From positions 1-40,047 of the forward strand of contig CAKZTD010000124.1 in NCBI GenBank assembly GCA_937921595.1: DNA of 40,047 bases. Reading direction: 5' to 3'. The DNA comes from an uncultured Saprospiraceae bacterium. Its GTDB lineage: Bacteria; Bacteroidota; Bacteroidia; Chitinophagales; Saprospiraceae. The translations under genes and the position numbers were made by a program. The notes beneath the pieces are model-generated. The model made no database searches and was not told the DNA's origin. It saw nothing but the letters and a program-made list of their open reading frames with translations. This document shows positions 38,845-40,047 of this stretch, piece by piece. The first letter of the stretch is position 1, and each line of letters begins with the position of its first letter.

Positions 38845-40047
38845 ATGTACAAAGATGTGAAAAATCGTCTTTACCTGATGAAGGTTTTATTGGTTGCGTT
38901 TGTTATTCCCTTAAGTTTCTCAACATCATTTGGAAATGAGAACTCGGTGGATAGCTTACTCAATGAATTAAAACAGGTAAAAGAAGATACACTTAAAGTA
39001 GGATTGTTTTTGAATATCAGTTGGGAGTATCATGTTTCCAATCCAAAGCAAACGATTGCCTATGCGCAACGCGCCTTCGACCTTGCCAAGGTCATCGCTT
39101 ATAAAAAGGGCGAAGCTTCTTCTCTTAATCATATAGGAATTGGTTATGACGTTCAGGGAGACTTGGACAAAGCAATGAATTATTATCAGGCTGCATCAGA
39201 TGCTGCTGCTGATATGGATGATAAAATAGGTGTTCGGAGTTATACGAATAATGTTGGTTTGATTCATATGAGAAGAGGGGATTATAAAAAAGCAATGGAG
39301 TGTTTTCATAAAGCTTTGGAAATGGTGGATGAAGAAAAAGATAAGGAATTGGCGAGTATTTTATTAAATAATATTGGAATCATTCATTCAGGGGAAGAGC
39401 GATATGAAAAGGCTTTAGAGTATTTTAATTATTCTTTAAAAATAGAACGAGGATTGAATAATCCTTTGGGGGTTTCAATGGCGCTAACCAATATCGGTGA
39501 ACAATATCAGGAACTTGGTCAAAAAGCCAAAGCATTAATTTGTTATAAAGAAGCATTGGCAATTGCTAAAAAAAATGGAGATAAAGTTGGAGAATCTATT
39601 CTGTTGTCAAATATGGGAGAAGCTCATTTTGAAAATGGCTTACTTGATCTTGCTGAAGAATTTTTTCCAGAAGCTTTAGGGTTAGCAAAAGAGGTTGGAG
39701 ATAAAGGGACAATTTCTCAGGTGTTAAATAACTTTGCAAAACTAAAAAGTAAACAAGGTAAACATCAGGAGGCTATCAAATATGCACAAGAGGGATTGTT
39801 GATCGCTCGTGAAATGGGAGATAAAAGAGCAGTGACAGATCTGTTTGAGACATTGACTCAAAGTTATGTTGAAAATGAAGATTTTGAAAAAGCTTTTGAA
39901 TATAAAAATTTGCATAACCAAGCGAAAGACAGTTTGTTTAGTGCTGAGAAAAGTAAACAAATTCTAGAGCTTTCGACTCAATATGAAACCAAAAGAAAAG
40001 AAACGGAAAATGCTTTACTAAAAGAACAACAAGCAAAAAATGAGGCA
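38845..40047 (+). CDS. TPR-repeat protein with coiled coil, probably a sensor (C-terminus beyond the window)
   Basis: The first 401 codons of a larger gene; the frame is open at the window edge. A signal anchor or signal peptide (about 10-32, LYLMKVLLVAFVIPLSFS) is followed by a long array of TPRs (about 45-355), for example ALNHIGIGYDVQGDLDKAMNYY-type units such as GIGYDVQGDLDKAMNYYQAA and TNIGEQYQELGQKAKALICY. From about residue 370 a charged coiled coil begins (ILELSTQYETKRKETENALL, then KEQQAKNEA). In Bacteroidota this layout is normally followed by a membrane helix and a histidine kinase, LuxR-type DNA-binding or nucleotide cyclase domain, so the protein is probably a periplasmic-TPR sensor, but the output domain is not in view. 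Confidence 0.85.
   Translation, partial: MYKDVKNRLYLMKVLLVAFVIPLSFSTSFGNENSVDSLLNELKQVKEDTLKVGLFLNISWEYHVSNPKQTIAYAQRAFDLAKVIAYKKGEASSLNHIGIGYDVQGDLDKAMNYYQAASDAAADMDDKIGVRSYTNNVGLIHMRRGDYKKAMECFHKALEMVDEEKDKELASILLNNIGIIHSGEERYEKALEYFNYSLKIERGLNNPLGVSMALTNIGEQYQELGQKAKALICYKEALAIAKKNGDKVGESILLSNMGEAHFENGLLDLAEEFFPEALGLAKEVGDKGTISQVLNNFAKLKSKQGKHQEAIKYAQEGLLIAREMGDKRAVTDLFETLTQSYVENEDFEKAFEYKNLHNQAKDSLFSAEKSKQILELSTQYETKRKETENALLKEQQAKNEA

Overview
The window looks like chromosomal DNA of a low-GC member of the Bacteroidota, perhaps near Saprospiraceae/Lewinellaceae (the family is a guess). The phylum is supported by two secreted proteins with type A sorting domains of the type IX secretion system, the Bacteroidota form of RNA polymerase omega, the block bamD-rpoZ-coaBC-DUF4835, an ECF sigma/FecR pair followed by a TonB-dependent receptor, the rarity of Shine-Dalgarno sites, and TAnnTTTG promoter-like boxes. 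I see no rRNA, tRNA, transposase, phage gene or CRISPR array.

Layout. 1-5.1 kb: the end of sucD, a PAS-type sensor histidine kinase, a tail-anchored unknown protein, and a periplasmic/envelope protein with TPR, PD40 and SPOR parts. 5.2-11.1 kb (minus strand): purN, a secreted unknown protein, and the housekeeping operon bamD-rpoZ-coaBC-DUF4835. 11.3-14.1 kb: two divergent T9SS cargo genes; the second fuses a haem c motif to a copper monooxygenase of the PHM type. 14.7-18.2 kb (minus): fdhD, a GH3-family adenylating enzyme and a LolA-like lipoprotein carrier. 18.4-24.9 kb: an ABC exporter pair (plus) and an S9 peptidase lipoprotein (minus), lying between lolA and ftsK. 25.3-26.6 kb: a cupin/JmjC-like oxygenase and a thiamine-binding-like small protein.

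26.7-34.3 kb (plus) is the most distinctive block: ECF sigma factor, FecR anti-sigma factor, a protein joining an STN signalling domain to a beta-repeat surface region, a small outer-membrane-type protein, a TonB-dependent receptor with a carboxypeptidase-like N-domain and no STN domain, and a lipoprotein made of ISGSG repeats. In the classical Fec type system the STN domain sits on the receptor; here it is on a separate protein. 34.4-38.2 kb: an alpha/beta hydrolase, a membrane-anchored GH113-type glycosidase, a YjjG-like HAD phosphatase and a small membrane protein. 38.3-40.0 kb: a short candidate transcript with a 12-codon reading frame and its own terminator, then the first 401 codons of a TPR protein that runs off the window.

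Best leads: the haem c/PHM-like/T9SS fusion, the relocated STN domain in the sigma/anti-sigma locus, the small terminator-bounded transcript at 38.4 kb, and a structured, terminator-containing leader before the S9 peptidase gene. All functions are read from motifs by eye; no database search was run.
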